Notes: generated from the sequence alone by a model not told the origin. DNA of 64,000 nucleotides from Microbacterium festucae (GCF_025421715.1 NZ_JAOEFC010000001.1:434001-498000), one strand, 5' to 3'. Shown: positions 25,508 to 34,726, numbered from the stretch's first letter. Translations and numbers: made by a program.

Positions 25508-26230
25508 ATGGAAAGACAGAACGGGCGCCGCAGTCGTGGCCAGTACGTCGCTGCGCGTGGGAAGATCGAGCCCAACGCTCCAACCGCCCGACTCATCCGC
25601 ACGATTGGACACCCGTTGCCCGACGACGCTCCTCCCGCGCCCGCGCCCTCGCCCGCGCCCGCCCTCAGCCGCCGACAACTCCTGGCGACGGCGGCGTGGT
25701 CGAGCCCGGTAATCATCCTCGCCACCGCCACGCCCGCAACGGCTGCCCCGGTGCAGTCGCCTTCGCCCGACCTCGCCCTGACATTCACAAATCTCAGTGG
25801 CTACTACAGCTGGGGGGCGACGGGTCGCGACGCGATCACCGGCAACCTCAACATTCTCGTATCCGGCCCCCAAGACTCGTCTCCACCGGTGAGCTCGATC
25901 ACCCTGCAGCTGTCTTTCGATCCGCTCGGCCTGACATCAGAGAGCGGTGCGGTCCTCACGGGCGGCCCGCAATGGACCGGCGGTACGCGGACCACCAGTT
26001 CCAGCGGCCAGGCGGTCTACACCTTCTTGTGGACCGATCCGGTGGGGATCGGCGCCAACTACAGCACGGGGGTACTCACGTTCCGTATCCCCGGGGACAC
26101 CGCCGTGCTGAACCCGACGCCACCCGCGAAGTCATGGCAAGGGCTGGCTACCTCTCCCACTGCTCAGTCAGCGACCGCGGTGGGCGGAACGATCGCCACC
26201 CCCGCGCGGGACGAGCCCACGCCGTTCTAA
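25508..26230 (+). CDS. Tat-type exported protein, paralogous signal family
   Basis: A 240-residue protein. The signal is preceded by a 53-residue basic and Pro/Ala-rich N-region. The Arg pair is at about 55-56 (SRRQLLATAAW), followed by SSPVIILATATPATAA. The mature part (about 160 residues) is Ser/Thr-rich with beta-like segments (ALTFTNLSGYYSWG, AVYTFLWTDPVG) and no enzyme motif. The ATG at 25508 is chosen for its GGAGAGAG site 5 nt upstream. Upstream in-frame ATGs (25442, 25493) lack one. The stop overlaps the convergent receiver gene by 4 bp. The signal matches those at 1148, 41318 and 47159. Confidence 0.78.
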   Translation: MERQNGRRSRGQYVAARGKIEPNAPTARLIRTIGHPLPDDAPPAPAPSPAPALSRRQLLATAAWSSPVIILATATPATAAPVQSPSPDLALTFTNLSGYYSWGATGRDAITGNLNILVSGPQDSSPPVSSITLQLSFDPLGLTSESGAVLTGGPQWTGGTRTTSSSGQAVYTFLWTDPVGIGANYSTGVLTFRIPGDTAVLNPTPPAKSWQGLATSPTAQSATAVGGTIATPARDEPTPF

Positions 26231-26589
26231 GCGACGAGCTCCTCGATGCGGGCGCGCAGCACTCGCGGAGAGAACGGCTTCGTGAGGTACTCATCGGCAC
26301 CGGCAGCCATCGCACGCTCCACATCGGCCTCGTTGGCGCGGGCGGTGAGCATCACGATCTTCGTGTCGGCGAAGCCGGCGTCGGCGCGCAGCTCGGTGCA
26401 CACATCGAGGCCGTTCTTCACCGGCATCATCCAGTCGAGGATCACCAGGTCGTGGTGACTCGCGCGCGCGGCCCGCAGACCCGCTCCCCCGTCACCGGCG
26501 ACATCGACCGTGTGGCCCGACGCCGAGAGCACATGCTCGAGCAGGCGGGCGACATCGACGTCGTCATCGACGACCAGAATGACTGCCAC
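26227..26589 (-). CDS. Single-domain response regulator
   Basis: A 120-residue receiver domain with no output domain. VILVVDDDVDVARLL carries the acidic pocket, LVILDWMMP the phospho-acceptor Asp (about residue 52), VMLTARA the switch Thr, and YLTKPF the Lys. The GTG start at 26589 has a GGAGG site 4 nt upstream. It is divergent from a MASE1 histidine kinase 81 bp away, the likely partner. As a stand-alone receiver it probably acts by protein-protein contact, as a phosphate sink or in a phosphorelay. Confidence 0.9.
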   Translation of the reverse strand: MAVILVVDDDVDVARLLEHVLSASGHTVDVAGDGGAGLRAARASHHDLVILDWMMPVKNGLDVCTELRADAGFADTKIVMLTARANEADVERAMAAGADEYLTKPFSPRVLRARIEELVA

Positions 26590-26670
26590 GGCGCCTCCAC
26601 CGAGATCTCCAGGATTGAGATCAACCGTACCTTGCCGGGAAGAGCGCACGCGACGGTATAAGTTCTGCGT

Positions 26671-28329
26671 ATGCCCTCGGTCGTCGCACCCGCCGACGGC
26701 GGCGTCGTCGCCCGGCGAGACCTGCCGTGGTGGGGGTGGCTGATCGCCGCGGCCCTGGCCTACAGCATCGCGATGCTCACCCTGCTGATCACCGCGACGG
26801 GCGCCTCGATCGCCCCCTGGTGGCCCGCCGCCGGGTTCACGATGATCCTGCTGCTCCTGGCTCCCCGCCGGCAGCTGTGGATCGTGCTGGCCATAGTGGT
26901 CATCATCACCTTCGCCGCGAACATCACCATCGGGCGCTCCCTCATCATCTCGGTGCTCTACACCCTCGCCAACACCCTCGAGATGGCCGTCATCGGCGGC
27001 ATCCTGGGGCTCCACCGGCGGCCCTTCCACCTCGACTCGATGCGCGCCGCCGTGCGCTTCCTCGCCGCCGTCATCGTGGGCGGGATCGTGCTGGGCAACC
27101 TCGCCGGGCTCGTCTCGTGGGGCTTCGCAGGCACCGACTTCGTGCCGATCGCCGTCACCGCCGCGGCCTCGCACATCGCCGCGATCCTGCTGATCGCGCC
27201 CTTCGGTGCGCTGCCCCCCAAGGTCGCCACCCGCTCGCGCATCCCCGTGCCCGAGGCGGTGCTGCAGACCGGCCTGCTCATCGGCGCGCTGATCGTCACG
27301 TTCCGCCCCGGCGCCGAACTGCCCCTCAGCTTCCTCGTCTTCACGCTCCTCGGGTGGGGGCTGCTGCGCCTTCCCGTCACCCTCGCCTACCTGCAGGCAC
27401 TCATCGCCGCGCTCGTCGTGCTCGTTCTCACCCGCGCCGACCCCACGAGCTTCGGCAGCCAGACCATGCCGATCCGCGAGGTGGTGCTGACCACCGTGGT
27501 CTTCCTCGCCACCATCGGCGTCTTCGCCGTGCTGCTGGTCACCGCGCGCTACGAGATCGAACGCGCTCACGCGCGCACCCTGCAGGTCACGCAGGGCGAG
27601 CTCGACACCGAACGCGAGCGCGGCGACGTGCTGCGCATGAAGCTCGAACTCGACCGGCAGCGCGAAGACTTCGTCGCCACCACCAGCCACGAGCTGCGCA
27701 CCCCCATCACGAGCATCGCCGGCTACACCGAACTGCTCAGCGAGTCCGACGGCCTCGGCGACCGCGAACGCGAGTGGGTGGGGGTCATCGACCGCAACAC
27801 CGCCCGCCTCACCGAACTCGTCGAAGACCTGCTCGCCCTCGGCCGCGCCTCCTCTCCCCTGCCGGCGCGCGCCGTGCAGGCGCTCGTCACGCGCGACCTG
27901 ATCGCGGATGCCATCGCCACCCACCGCCCCACGGCTGCCGCCAAGACGATCGCGCTCACGGCATCCGGCCACGAGACCTCACTGCTCGGCAACCCGTCGG
28001 ATGTGCGCCGCGCCCTGGCGAACCTCGTCTCGAACGCGGTGAAGTTCACCCCCGACGGCGGCAGCGTGGAGATCATGGTCACCCGCCGCGACGACACGGT
28101 CGCCGTGACCGTCACCGACTCGGGCCCCGGCATGACGGCCGACACCGTGGCGCACGCGTTCGAGCGGTTCTACCGCGGCGTGGATGCCGAGCTGCTCAGC
28201 ACTCCGGGCACGGGCCTCGGGCTGTCGATCGTGCGCGAGCTCATCGAGCGCAACGGGGGCACCGTGTGGCTCGAGCACGCCGGCCACGGCGGACTGCGCG
28301 CCGGGTTCGCCCTGCCCGCCGCACCCTGA
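26671..28329 (+). CDS. MASE1-domain sensor histidine kinase
   Basis: A 552-residue membrane kinase. The first about 300 residues form 8-9 hydrophobic helices of the MASE1 type (WGWLIAAALAYSIAMLTLLI, ASIAPWWPAAGFTMILLLL). A coiled-coil (about 305-330) leads to HisKA (FVATTSHELRTPITSIAGYTE, phospho-His about 339) and HATPase_c with NLVSNAVKFTPDGG (N box), DSGPGMT (G1) and GTGLGLSIV (G2). It senses an unknown signal at or in the membrane. Its likely partner is the divergent single-domain receiver. TATAAG at 26657-26662 lies 8 nt before the ATG, so the leader is very short or absent. Confidence 0.93.
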   Translation: MPSVVAPADGGVVARRDLPWWGWLIAAALAYSIAMLTLLITATGASIAPWWPAAGFTMILLLLAPRRQLWIVLAIVVIITFAANITIGRSLIISVLYTLANTLEMAVIGGILGLHRRPFHLDSMRAAVRFLAAVIVGGIVLGNLAGLVSWGFAGTDFVPIAVTAAASHIAAILLIAPFGALPPKVATRSRIPVPEAVLQTGLLIGALIVTFRPGAELPLSFLVFTLLGWGLLRLPVTLAYLQALIAALVVLVLTRADPTSFGSQTMPIREVVLTTVVFLATIGVFAVLLVTARYEIERAHARTLQVTQGELDTERERGDVLRMKLELDRQREDFVATTSHELRTPITSIAGYTELLSESDGLGDREREWVGVIDRNTARLTELVEDLLALGRASSPLPARAVQALVTRDLIADAIATHRPTAAAKTIALTASGHETSLLGNPSDVRRALANLVSNAVKFTPDGGSVEIMVTRRDDTVAVTVTDSGPGMTADTVAHAFERFYRGVDAELLSTPGTGLGLSIVRELIERNGGTVWLEHAGHGGLRAGFALPAAP

Positions 28330-28388
28330 CGCCGCGCCCTGACGCTGTAGCCACCTCCGACGCGCGGCGCACGACCGCCGCGAGGGCC

Positions 28389-29237
28389 TCAGCGCACGAT
28401 CGCGGTCACCGCCGCCACCCGCGAGAGCACCTCATGGCTGACCGATCCCAGCAGGAACCGGGCGATCGCGCCGCGCCCGTGGGTGCCGACGACGACCAGC
28501 CGTGCCGCCCGCGCCGCCTCGTTGATCACCTGCGACGGGAACCCCTGCTCCACCCGGCGCACCACCTCGAGATCGGGGTGATCGGCGGCGATCCCCGCCA
28601 ACGCGAGCGCCTGGATCTCTTCGGTCGCCGACTGCATGTTCGTCAGGTACAGCTCGGGATAGACCGCGAGGTCGCCGAGCCCGGTGGTCACCGGCACCGG
28701 CGTCCACACGCTCACCGCGATCAGCGGCTCGCCGAGCCGGTCGGCCTCGGCGGCCGCGAAGCGCAGTGCATGCTCCGACAACTCCGACCCATCGAGTCCG
28801 ACCACCACCCCGCGGCGGTCGCCCAGGTCGATGTCGGGCACGACCACCACCGGGCACTGCGCGCCGGCGGCGATGCGGAACCCGTGCGCCCCACGGGCCG
28901 ACGCCCCGGTGTGCTCGCTGCCGATCACCAGCAGCGCCGCCTGCGCCGATGCCTCGGTCAGCACGGTCACCGGGTTGCCGGCATCCGTGCGGGTCGAGAC
29001 CGTCAGCCCCGGATGCCGCGCCCGGATGCGGTCCTGCTCGGCCGACAGGTGCGCCGCGGCCGCGTCGAGCGCCCCGGCGAGCACGTCGCTCTCGCCGACG
29101 GTGCCGACCGCTCCGCCGACCACAGAGATCAGCTCGAGCGGTTGGCGCCGCAGGGCGGCGCGGGCGGCGGCCCAGTCGAGGGCGTGGGCGGATGCCGGAG
29201 CGGCGGTCACCCCGACGATGATGGTGTTGTTCGACAT
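28389..29237 (-). CDS. Tandem universal stress protein
   Basis: A 282-residue protein of two Usp domains (about 1-145 and 150-282). Each has the beginning V-G-[VL]-[TD] and a nucleotide-binding signature, clearest in domain 2 (VVGTHGRGAIARFLLGSVSHEV, the G-x2-G-x9-G-S/T pattern). The first domain has a degenerate version (VIGSEHTGASARGAHGFRIA). Two-domain Usp proteins are typical of actinobacteria under oxygen or energy stress. GGAGGG precedes the ATG. No link to the kinases on either side is evident beyond position. Confidence 0.9.
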   Translation of the reverse strand: MSNNTIIVGVTAAPASAHALDWAAARAALRRQPLELISVVGGAVGTVGESDVLAGALDAAAAHLSAEQDRIRARHPGLTVSTRTDAGNPVTVLTEASAQAALLVIGSEHTGASARGAHGFRIAAGAQCPVVVVPDIDLGDRRGVVVGLDGSELSEHALRFAAAEADRLGEPLIAVSVWTPVPVTTGLGDLAVYPELYLTNMQSATEEIQALALAGIAADHPDLEVVRRVEQGFPSQVINEAARAARLVVVGTHGRGAIARFLLGSVSHEVLSRVAAVTAIVR

Positions 29238-29344
29238 GCTGCATCCCTCCGTTGGGATCCGACTGCGTGTCTCACCACGCTACGCGGTGCGCGCCGCCCG
29301 TGCCGAACCCGCGCGCCGGGCATAACGCCCCGGCGGCACGAGGG

Positions 29345-30238
29345 TCAGATCTCGGCGGTGAGGCGGTAGCCGACGCCGCGCACGGTCTCGATGTAGCGCG
29401 GGTTGCTGGGGTCGTCGGCGAGCTTGCGGCGCAGGTTCGTCATGTGCGCCTCGATCGCCCGCTTGTCGGCGTCGCCGACGAAGTAGGTGGTGACGTACGA
29501 CTCGCCGCGCAGCACCAGCGCCAGGTCGGCCTTGCTGCGCACGCGCCGCTTCGACTCGAGGAGCGCATTGAGCAGGTCGAACTCGGTGCGGGTCAGGTCG
29601 ACCTCGCGGTTGCCGATGCGCACGATGCGCGAGTCGGGGTCGAGCGCCAGGTCGCGGTGCACGAGCCACGACTCCTCGGCGTGCACGATCTCGCCGTGCG
29701 CGTCGTCGTCGACCGGCGTGAGGATGATGGCGCCGTCGGGCGTGACGCCCACCGGCACCGGCACCGGCGCGGGCGCGGCGGGCTGCGTCGGGATCGAGCG
29801 GGTCGGGAACGACGGACCCACCTTGTCCTGCACGGGCGCCGCCGGCGCCGTCTGCGCGCGCGGACGGCGCAGCAGGGCCTCGATGCGGGCGCGCAGCTCG
29901 CGCGGACGGAACGGCTTGGTGATGAACTCGTCGGCACCGGCGGCCAGCCCCAGCACCACGTCGGCCTCGTCGCCGAGACCGGTCATCATCACGATGTAGG
30001 TGTCGCTGCGCTGGCGGATGCGCCGCGCCGCCTCGAACCCGTCGATGCCGGGCATGTTCACGTCGAGGGTCGTGATGAGGGGCTGGTACGACTCCACGGC
30101 ACGGATGCCGTCGATGCCGTTGCCCACCGAGATGGTCGAGAATCCGGCGGCCTCGAGCACGTCGGCGAGCATGTGACGCACTTCGGGGTCGTCTTCGATG
30201 ACCACAGCGGTCTTCGGCGTCGCGACAGCGTCGTTCAT
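29345..30238 (-). CDS. OmpR/PhoB-type response regulator, module 1
   Basis: A 297-residue DNA-binding regulator. The receiver (about 9-125) has IEDDPEVRHML, TLDVNMPGIDGFEAARRIRQ (phospho-Asp about 58) and FITKPFRPRELRARI. A long Pro/Ala-rich linker (about 126-200) follows, then a winged-helix C-terminus with DLTRTEFDLLNALLE and AHMTNLRRKL...IETVRGVGYRL. It is very similar to the regulator at 37527, except for the longer linker. It is encoded leftward, separated from its probable kinase (33014) by the GH6 and GT2 genes. ATG at 30238. TAGCAT upstream could be its -10. Confidence 0.93.
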   Translation of the reverse strand: MNDAVATPKTAVVIEDDPEVRHMLADVLEAAGFSTISVGNGIDGIRAVESYQPLITTLDVNMPGIDGFEAARRIRQRSDTYIVMMTGLGDEADVVLGLAAGADEFITKPFRPRELRARIEALLRRPRAQTAPAAPVQDKVGPSFPTRSIPTQPAAPAPVPVPVGVTPDGAIILTPVDDDAHGEIVHAEESWLVHRDLALDPDSRIVRIGNREVDLTRTEFDLLNALLESKRRVRSKADLALVLRGESYVTTYFVGDADKRAIEAHMTNLRRKLADDPSNPRYIETVRGVGYRLTAEI

Positions 30239-30290
30239 GAAAAGCTCCTCACCCTCGGGCCATGCTACACAGCACCGATATACCGGGCGC

Positions 30291-31310
30291 TCACCGCACC
30301 GCCTCGCGGGTGAGCTCGATCGCCGACGCCGGCCACCACTGCCCGGCCGCCGGCCCACCGTTGCACGTGCCGTCGCTTTCGCCCGGCACCTTGATCCACA
30401 GATTCGTGTCGACGACGTCGTCGCCGATCGACCCCGCCGGCTCGCCGATCAGCCGGCCGGGCGGGTTGCACCACTGGCCGTCGGAGCCGGCGCCGTTGCG
30501 CGAGGTGTCGATGATCGCGTGCAGACCGCCACCCACCGCAGCATCCAGGTCGTAGGCGTAGAGGGCCTCGTCGACGGTGGAGTTGTAGTTGGAGACGTTG
30601 AGGGCGACGCCGCGCACGCCCTCGAGCCCCACGTACTGCAGGTAGGCGGCCATGTCGGTGACGCTGTGCCACGACGAGTGCCCGCCGTCGAGGTACACCC
30701 ACACCCCCGGCAGCTGCAGCTTGGCGACGACCTCGCGCAGCTGCAGGGCGCGCGCCTCGAGGTTGCCGCACTCGTCGGCGAGGGCGATGGAGTCGGGCTC
30801 GAGCACCACGATGCGGCGCAGGTCGTCTGCCGCGGCGAGCGCGGCGGCGATCTCGCTCGTCCACGTGTCGTAGTCGGCGTCGTTCAGCCCGCCCGCCGAA
30901 TGGTTGCCGCAGTCGCGCTCGGGCAGGCCGTAGACCACCAGGGCGAGCGTCGCGTCTTGCGCGCGCGCCTCGTCGGCGAGAGCGCGGATGCGATCGCCCA
31001 CCGCTCCGATCGGGTCGCGTTCGGGGGTGAGCCACACGGCCGTCGGCTGCGCGGCGAGGTACGACGCGGCATCGTGCTCGGCGGTGCCGGCCGGTTGCGC
31101 GGCGGCCTGCTGGGCGGCGGCGGTGTCCGCCGAGACGAGGAAGGTCGTGCCCTTGCCTGCCGGGGTGGGGTCGTGCGGCAGCGCGAAGGCGAGCACCGCC
31201 GCCGTCGCGCCGGCGGCGACGACCAGCCCCGCCGCGATCAGTGTCGCCACCAGCGTGTGCCGCCGGGCGCGCGCGCGACGCGCCGACGCGGTCTTCGGGG
31301 CAGTGGGCAT
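30291..31310 (-). CDS. Membrane-anchored glycoside hydrolase family 6 (endoglucanase-like)
   Basis: A 339-residue GH6 hydrolase. A basic N-terminus and one hydrophobic helix (about 19-43) anchor or export it; the catalytic domain follows. The GH6 hallmarks are VVYGLPERDCGNHSAGG (acid Asp, about 133), VVLEPDSIALA (Asp about 173), VYLDGGHSSWH and the C-terminal LWIKVPGESDG. GH6 enzymes cut beta-1,4-glucans with inversion. Encoded right after a processive GT2 synthase, it parallels the CslA/CslZ pair of Streptomyces, in which the glucanase trims or releases the glucan made by the synthase. The role here is inferred from that. Confidence 0.93.
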   Translation of the reverse strand: MPTAPKTASARRARARRHTLVATLIAAGLVVAAGATAAVLAFALPHDPTPAGKGTTFLVSADTAAAQQAAAQPAGTAEHDAASYLAAQPTAVWLTPERDPIGAVGDRIRALADEARAQDATLALVVYGLPERDCGNHSAGGLNDADYDTWTSEIAAALAAADDLRRIVVLEPDSIALADECGNLEARALQLREVVAKLQLPGVWVYLDGGHSSWHSVTDMAAYLQYVGLEGVRGVALNVSNYNSTVDEALYAYDLDAAVGGGLHAIIDTSRNGAGSDGQWCNPPGRLIGEPAGSIGDDVVDTNLWIKVPGESDGTCNGGPAAGQWWPASAIELTREAVR

Positions 31311-31369
31311 GAGGCGATCGTACGGGGTGCAGGTTTCGTCCCGAGCGCGGGCGATCCCGCACCAAAAGA

Positions 31370-31399
31370 CGCCCCGGCCGTCCGAAGACGACCGGGGCG
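31370..31399 (-). terminator. Rho-independent terminator after the GT2 synthase gene
   Basis: On the minus strand, CGCCCCGGTCGTC, loop TTCG, GACGGCCGGGGCG form a 13-bp stem with one mismatch, followed by TCTTTT. It separates the synthase from the GH6 gene, so the glucanase may be expressed by read-through or from its own promoter. Confidence 0.8.
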
Positions 31400-31430
31400 C
31401 TGGTTCTGACGCGAATCGGGTGGGAGTGCG

Positions 31431-32909
31431 TCAGACCTTGTAACCGTGCTGGCGACGCACGAGCTTGAAGAACATCGAGAGGGTCTGGACGATCGTGATG
31501 ACACCGACGATGGGCCAGCCGATCCACAGCACCGTGGACTGCACCATGATCGGCAGCATCGTCCAGATGGCGACCATCGCGGCCACCACCGCGACGGCGA
31601 CGATCAGCGGCGTCCAGTGGCCGAAGCCGCCACCGCGCTCGGCCTTGGCCTGCATGGCCCAGTTGTCGACCTTCTTGCGCGAGAGGAAGCGCGTCCACGA
31701 GCGCAGGAAGTGGCTGCAGCGGATCCACATGTAGATCTCTGCGGGGGCCAGGGTGAGCCCGAACAGCACGTCACGGGTGGTGCGGTTGTTCATGGTCATG
31801 GCCATGCGGGTGTTCAGGGCGATGGCGACCACCGGCGGGATGAGCCACCAGTACGAGAAGACGAACGCGCCGATCGAGAGCGAGGCCGCGAGCAGGGTGA
31901 CGAACGCGATGCGCACGAACATGTTCATGAGCATGTCGAAGTGCTCGAGCCAGCGCACACGCAGGTTCGGGTGGAAGGGCTGCCCCTTCGTGTCGCCGCG
32001 CTGCCCCGGCCACATGAGCTCGATGGCGCCGTAGGTCCACTTGACCTGCTGGGCGTCGAGGGCGCGCAGGGTGGTCATGCCGCCCACGTCGGCGCGGGCG
32101 AACGGGCTGATCTTGGTGAGGTAGCCGGCGCTCTTGATCTGCAGCGACAGCAGCGAGTCCTCCACCTCGCTGTCCTTCACCCACGGGGTCATCTGGCGGT
32201 TCTCCTTCATGACCTCGCGCAGGGCCTGCGTCGAGAAGATGGAGAACTGACCACCCAGCACCGCCATGTTGCGGCCGCGCAGCAGGTTGTGCAGGTTGAA
32301 CGCCGCGAACTGCGAGCGCTGACCGGTGATGAGGAACTTCGCGAGGAAGCCCTTGATGGGCTTCTCGTCGATCGAGTAGATGGCCGAGATGCCGCCGATG
32401 CGGGTGTCGGAGACGGCCTCGGTCTCGAGGTACTCCACCGCGCGCTCGTCGGCGACGGTGTCGCCGTCGACGCCGAGCAGGTAGTCGTAGCCCTCGACGA
32501 GCGTGTACCCGTAGTTGAGCGCGCCGACCTTCTTGTCGGGGTTCTTGCCGATGTCGTGCACGAACACCTCGGTGAACTGCTCGCCGAGGTCGGTCTTGAT
32601 CTCGTGGGCGCCGGCATACTGCGAGGCGATGCGCACCGTGGCATCCGTCGTGTTGTTGACGACCACGTGGATGACGTCGGGAACGCGCGTCTGACGCAGC
32701 AGGCTCTCGATGACGTCGGCGATCGACTCTTCCTCGTTGTAGGCCGGGATGACGCAGCCGATCGTGGAGCGGTGCGTGGCGCTCTCGTCGAGCACATCGG
32801 CGAAGTCGTCGGGGAAGGCGTGCTCGAGGTCGGCGAGGGCAGGGATCTGCCGGTCGTCGTTGTTGCGCTCGAAGCGGGCGACGTCGTTCGTGGTCATGAG
32901 TACGAGCAT
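31431..32909 (-). CDS. Processive family 2 glycosyltransferase (cellulose/hyaluronan-synthase-like)
   Basis: A 492-residue GT2 enzyme. The GT-A core shows CVIPAYNEEESIADVI (about 52-67), the D-x-D site in GVDGDTVAD, the acidic base region VKDSEVEDSLLS and QQVKW in place of the Q-x-x-R-W of processive synthases. Four or more membrane helices follow (about 327-385 and 430-475), with no N-terminal helices and no PilZ domain. It should polymerise and export a beta-glycan across the membrane; cellulose-like glucan is the leading guess because of the adjacent GH6. An ATG at 32897 is an alternative start. Phased repeats and a divergent kinase lie upstream. Confidence 0.85.
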   Translation of the reverse strand: MLVLMTTNDVARFERNNDDRQIPALADLEHAFPDDFADVLDESATHRSTIGCVIPAYNEEESIADVIESLLRQTRVPDVIHVVVNNTTDATVRIASQYAGAHEIKTDLGEQFTEVFVHDIGKNPDKKVGALNYGYTLVEGYDYLLGVDGDTVADERAVEYLETEAVSDTRIGGISAIYSIDEKPIKGFLAKFLITGQRSQFAAFNLHNLLRGRNMAVLGGQFSIFSTQALREVMKENRQMTPWVKDSEVEDSLLSLQIKSAGYLTKISPFARADVGGMTTLRALDAQQVKWTYGAIELMWPGQRGDTKGQPFHPNLRVRWLEHFDMLMNMFVRIAFVTLLAASLSIGAFVFSYWWLIPPVVAIALNTRMAMTMNNRTTRDVLFGLTLAPAEIYMWIRCSHFLRSWTRFLSRKKVDNWAMQAKAERGGGFGHWTPLIVAVAVVAAMVAIWTMLPIMVQSTVLWIGWPIVGVITIVQTLSMFFKLVRRQHGYKV

Positions 32910-32953
32910 GGCGGATAACCCTCAACGCACCGATCAGAGACCCCACACACTTC

Positions 32954-33007
32954 CTCAACGTTTGCGCAAGGAATGCGCAAGATGGCTGGTGACGCCGTGG
33001 ATAGACT
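32954..33007 (+). promoter_or_regulatory. 11-bp-phased direct repeats and -10 box upstream of the module 1 kinase
   Basis: CTCAAC (32954), CGCAAG (32965) and CGCAAG (32976) recur every 11 bp, the spacing of PhoB/OmpR-type binding sites; the longer element TGCGCAAG is exact in the last two. A TAGACT -10 box (33002-33007) lies 6 nt before the ATG at 33014. This places the array at about -60 to -33, the classical activator position. It also lies upstream of the divergent GT2 gene. Confidence 0.55.
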
Positions 33008-33013
33008 CGCCCC

Positions 33014-34726
33014 ATGGTCGGGGGTGAGGTGGAACGCGTCAGCGCCCGCACCCGATCGATCTGGCTCTGGCAGCTGGTGCTCACCGCCGCCCTGGTCGTG
33101 CTGACCCTGGTGCTGATGCTGCTGGCCCCCGAGGTGATCTCGCGCCCCACGATCGTCGTCGGCATCGGGGTGGTGATCGCGACCACGGTCGTGGTCATGC
33201 TCGTGCCGTGGGACCGGGTGCGCACCCGTGTCGTCGCGCTCGTCCCCTTCACCGGCATCATCGCGATCGGCTCGATGGCGTGGGGCACCGACCTGCTCTT
33301 CGGGTTCCTCTGGGCCTTCCCGCTGGCGTGGCTGGCCACCTACTACCGCACCGCGTGGATCGGCGGGCTGGTGCTGGTGGCCGGCATCATCGTGCTCGAC
33401 ACCGCCTCGCACGACGCCAACGTCAACGCCACGGTGCGCTTCACGATCGTGCTGCTGGCCCTCACCTTCCTGTCGATCACCATCCACACCGAGGCGCGCA
33501 AGACCGGCGCGGCCACCCGATTGCTGCGCCGCCAGAGCGCGCGGCTCGAAGAGACCATCCGCCGGGTGCGCTCGCAGGAGCGCCGCGTGAATCAGATGCT
33601 CAACGGGCTCGACACCGGCATCATCCGCATCGACCGCAACGGGCAGCTGCTGGCGGCCAACGACGCCTACATCACCCTCTACGGTCTCGACCGCCGTGAC
33701 CTCAGCCAGCCGGGCAGCTCGGTGGAGTACGACGGCCTCGGCGGCACGGCGCTGCGCGAATCCGACCGGCCCCGAGCCCGCGCCGCCCGCGGCGAGACCC
33801 TCACCGACGCCCGCCTGTGGCTGTTCGACGCCGAGGGCGAATGGCACACGATCAGCGCCTCCACCGTGGAACTGGCCAGCGGACACTCCCGCGGCGAGAC
33901 CACGATGCTCGTCATCACCGATGTGACCGCCGCCGAGAAGGCACAGCAGACCACGCAGACGATGGCGCGCACCGTGTCGCACGAGCTGTCGAACCCGCTC
34001 ACGGCGATCCTCGGCTACACCGATCTGCTGATGGAAGACGACCTCACCGGGCGCCAGCGCGAGAAGCTCGAGCTCATCGAGGCCGCCGGCGAGCGCATGG
34101 AGCGTCTCATCGCCGAGGTGCTGCGCGCGGGCGGCACCGTGCAGCCGGTCGAGGCGCCGCGCCGCGTGGTCGACCTGCGCGACGTGCTCACGGCATCCGT
34201 CGAATCGTTCGCCCCGGCCGCGCGCCTGGGCGACGTCGCGCTCGAGCTCGCACCCGGCGCGGCGCTGCCGGTGTCGGCCGACGCCTTCCGCATCCGCCAG
34301 GTGTTCGACAACCTCGTCAGCAACGCCGTCAAGTACACGCCTCCCACCGGCCGCATCACCGTGACCGCGACCGCCGCGGGGCGTGACGCCGTCGTCGTCA
34401 TCCGCGACTCGGGCATCGGCATCGCCGCCGACGACCTGCCGCTGATCTTCACCGACTACTTCCGCGCCGAGACCGCGCTCGAGAGCGGCACACCCGGCAC
34501 GGGCCTGGGCATGGGCATCGCGCGCGCGATCGTCGAGCAGCACTCCGGCACGCTCACCATCGAGAGCACCCCCGGCGCCGGCACGACCGTGACCGTGCGG
34601 ATGCCGTTGACCGAGGATGCCGTGCCGGTCGGGGATGGCGGGGCGGATGCCGTGCCGGTGTCGACCGACACCCGGGCGACCCGGGTGGGCGGCGACACGG
34701 GCGGCGACACGGGGGCGACGGCGTGA
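33014..34726 (+). CDS. PAS sensor histidine kinase, module 1
   Basis: A 570-residue membrane kinase. Residues about 15-155 form 5-6 hydrophobic segments, then a basic coiled stretch. A PAS-like domain (about 190-310; LDTGIIRIDRNGQLLAANDAY) precedes HisKA (TVSHELSNPLTAILGYTDLL, phospho-His about 321) and HATPase_c (NLVSNAVKYTPPTG, DSGIGIAADD, GTGLGMGIA). The C-terminal tail is acidic and Gly/Thr-rich. It is clearly paralogous to the kinase at 38305 over its whole length (shared SIW-WQL, VPW, WATYYR features). It overlaps the next gene by GTGA. The transcript is probably leaderless. Confidence 0.93.
   Translation: MVGGEVERVSARTRSIWLWQLVLTAALVVLTLVLMLLAPEVISRPTIVVGIGVVIATTVVVMLVPWDRVRTRVVALVPFTGIIAIGSMAWGTDLLFGFLWAFPLAWLATYYRTAWIGGLVLVAGIIVLDTASHDANVNATVRFTIVLLALTFLSITIHTEARKTGAATRLLRRQSARLEETIRRVRSQERRVNQMLNGLDTGIIRIDRNGQLLAANDAYITLYGLDRRDLSQPGSSVEYDGLGGTALRESDRPRARAARGETLTDARLWLFDAEGEWHTISASTVELASGHSRGETTMLVITDVTAAEKAQQTTQTMARTVSHELSNPLTAILGYTDLLMEDDLTGRQREKLELIEAAGERMERLIAEVLRAGGTVQPVEAPRRVVDLRDVLTASVESFAPAARLGDVALELAPGAALPVSADAFRIRQVFDNLVSNAVKYTPPTGRITVTATAAGRDAVVVIRDSGIGIAADDLPLIFTDYFRAETALESGTPGTGLGMGIARAIVEQHSGTLTIESTPGAGTTVTVRMPLTEDAVPVGDGGADAVPVSTDTRATRVGGDTGGDTGATA

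Noticed and set aside
26590..27972. Minus-strand N-terminal extension of the single-domain receiver
   Set aside because: The extra 461 codons are antisense to the MASE1 kinase and have no homology-like features; the GTG at 26589 with a GGAGG site is the sensible start.
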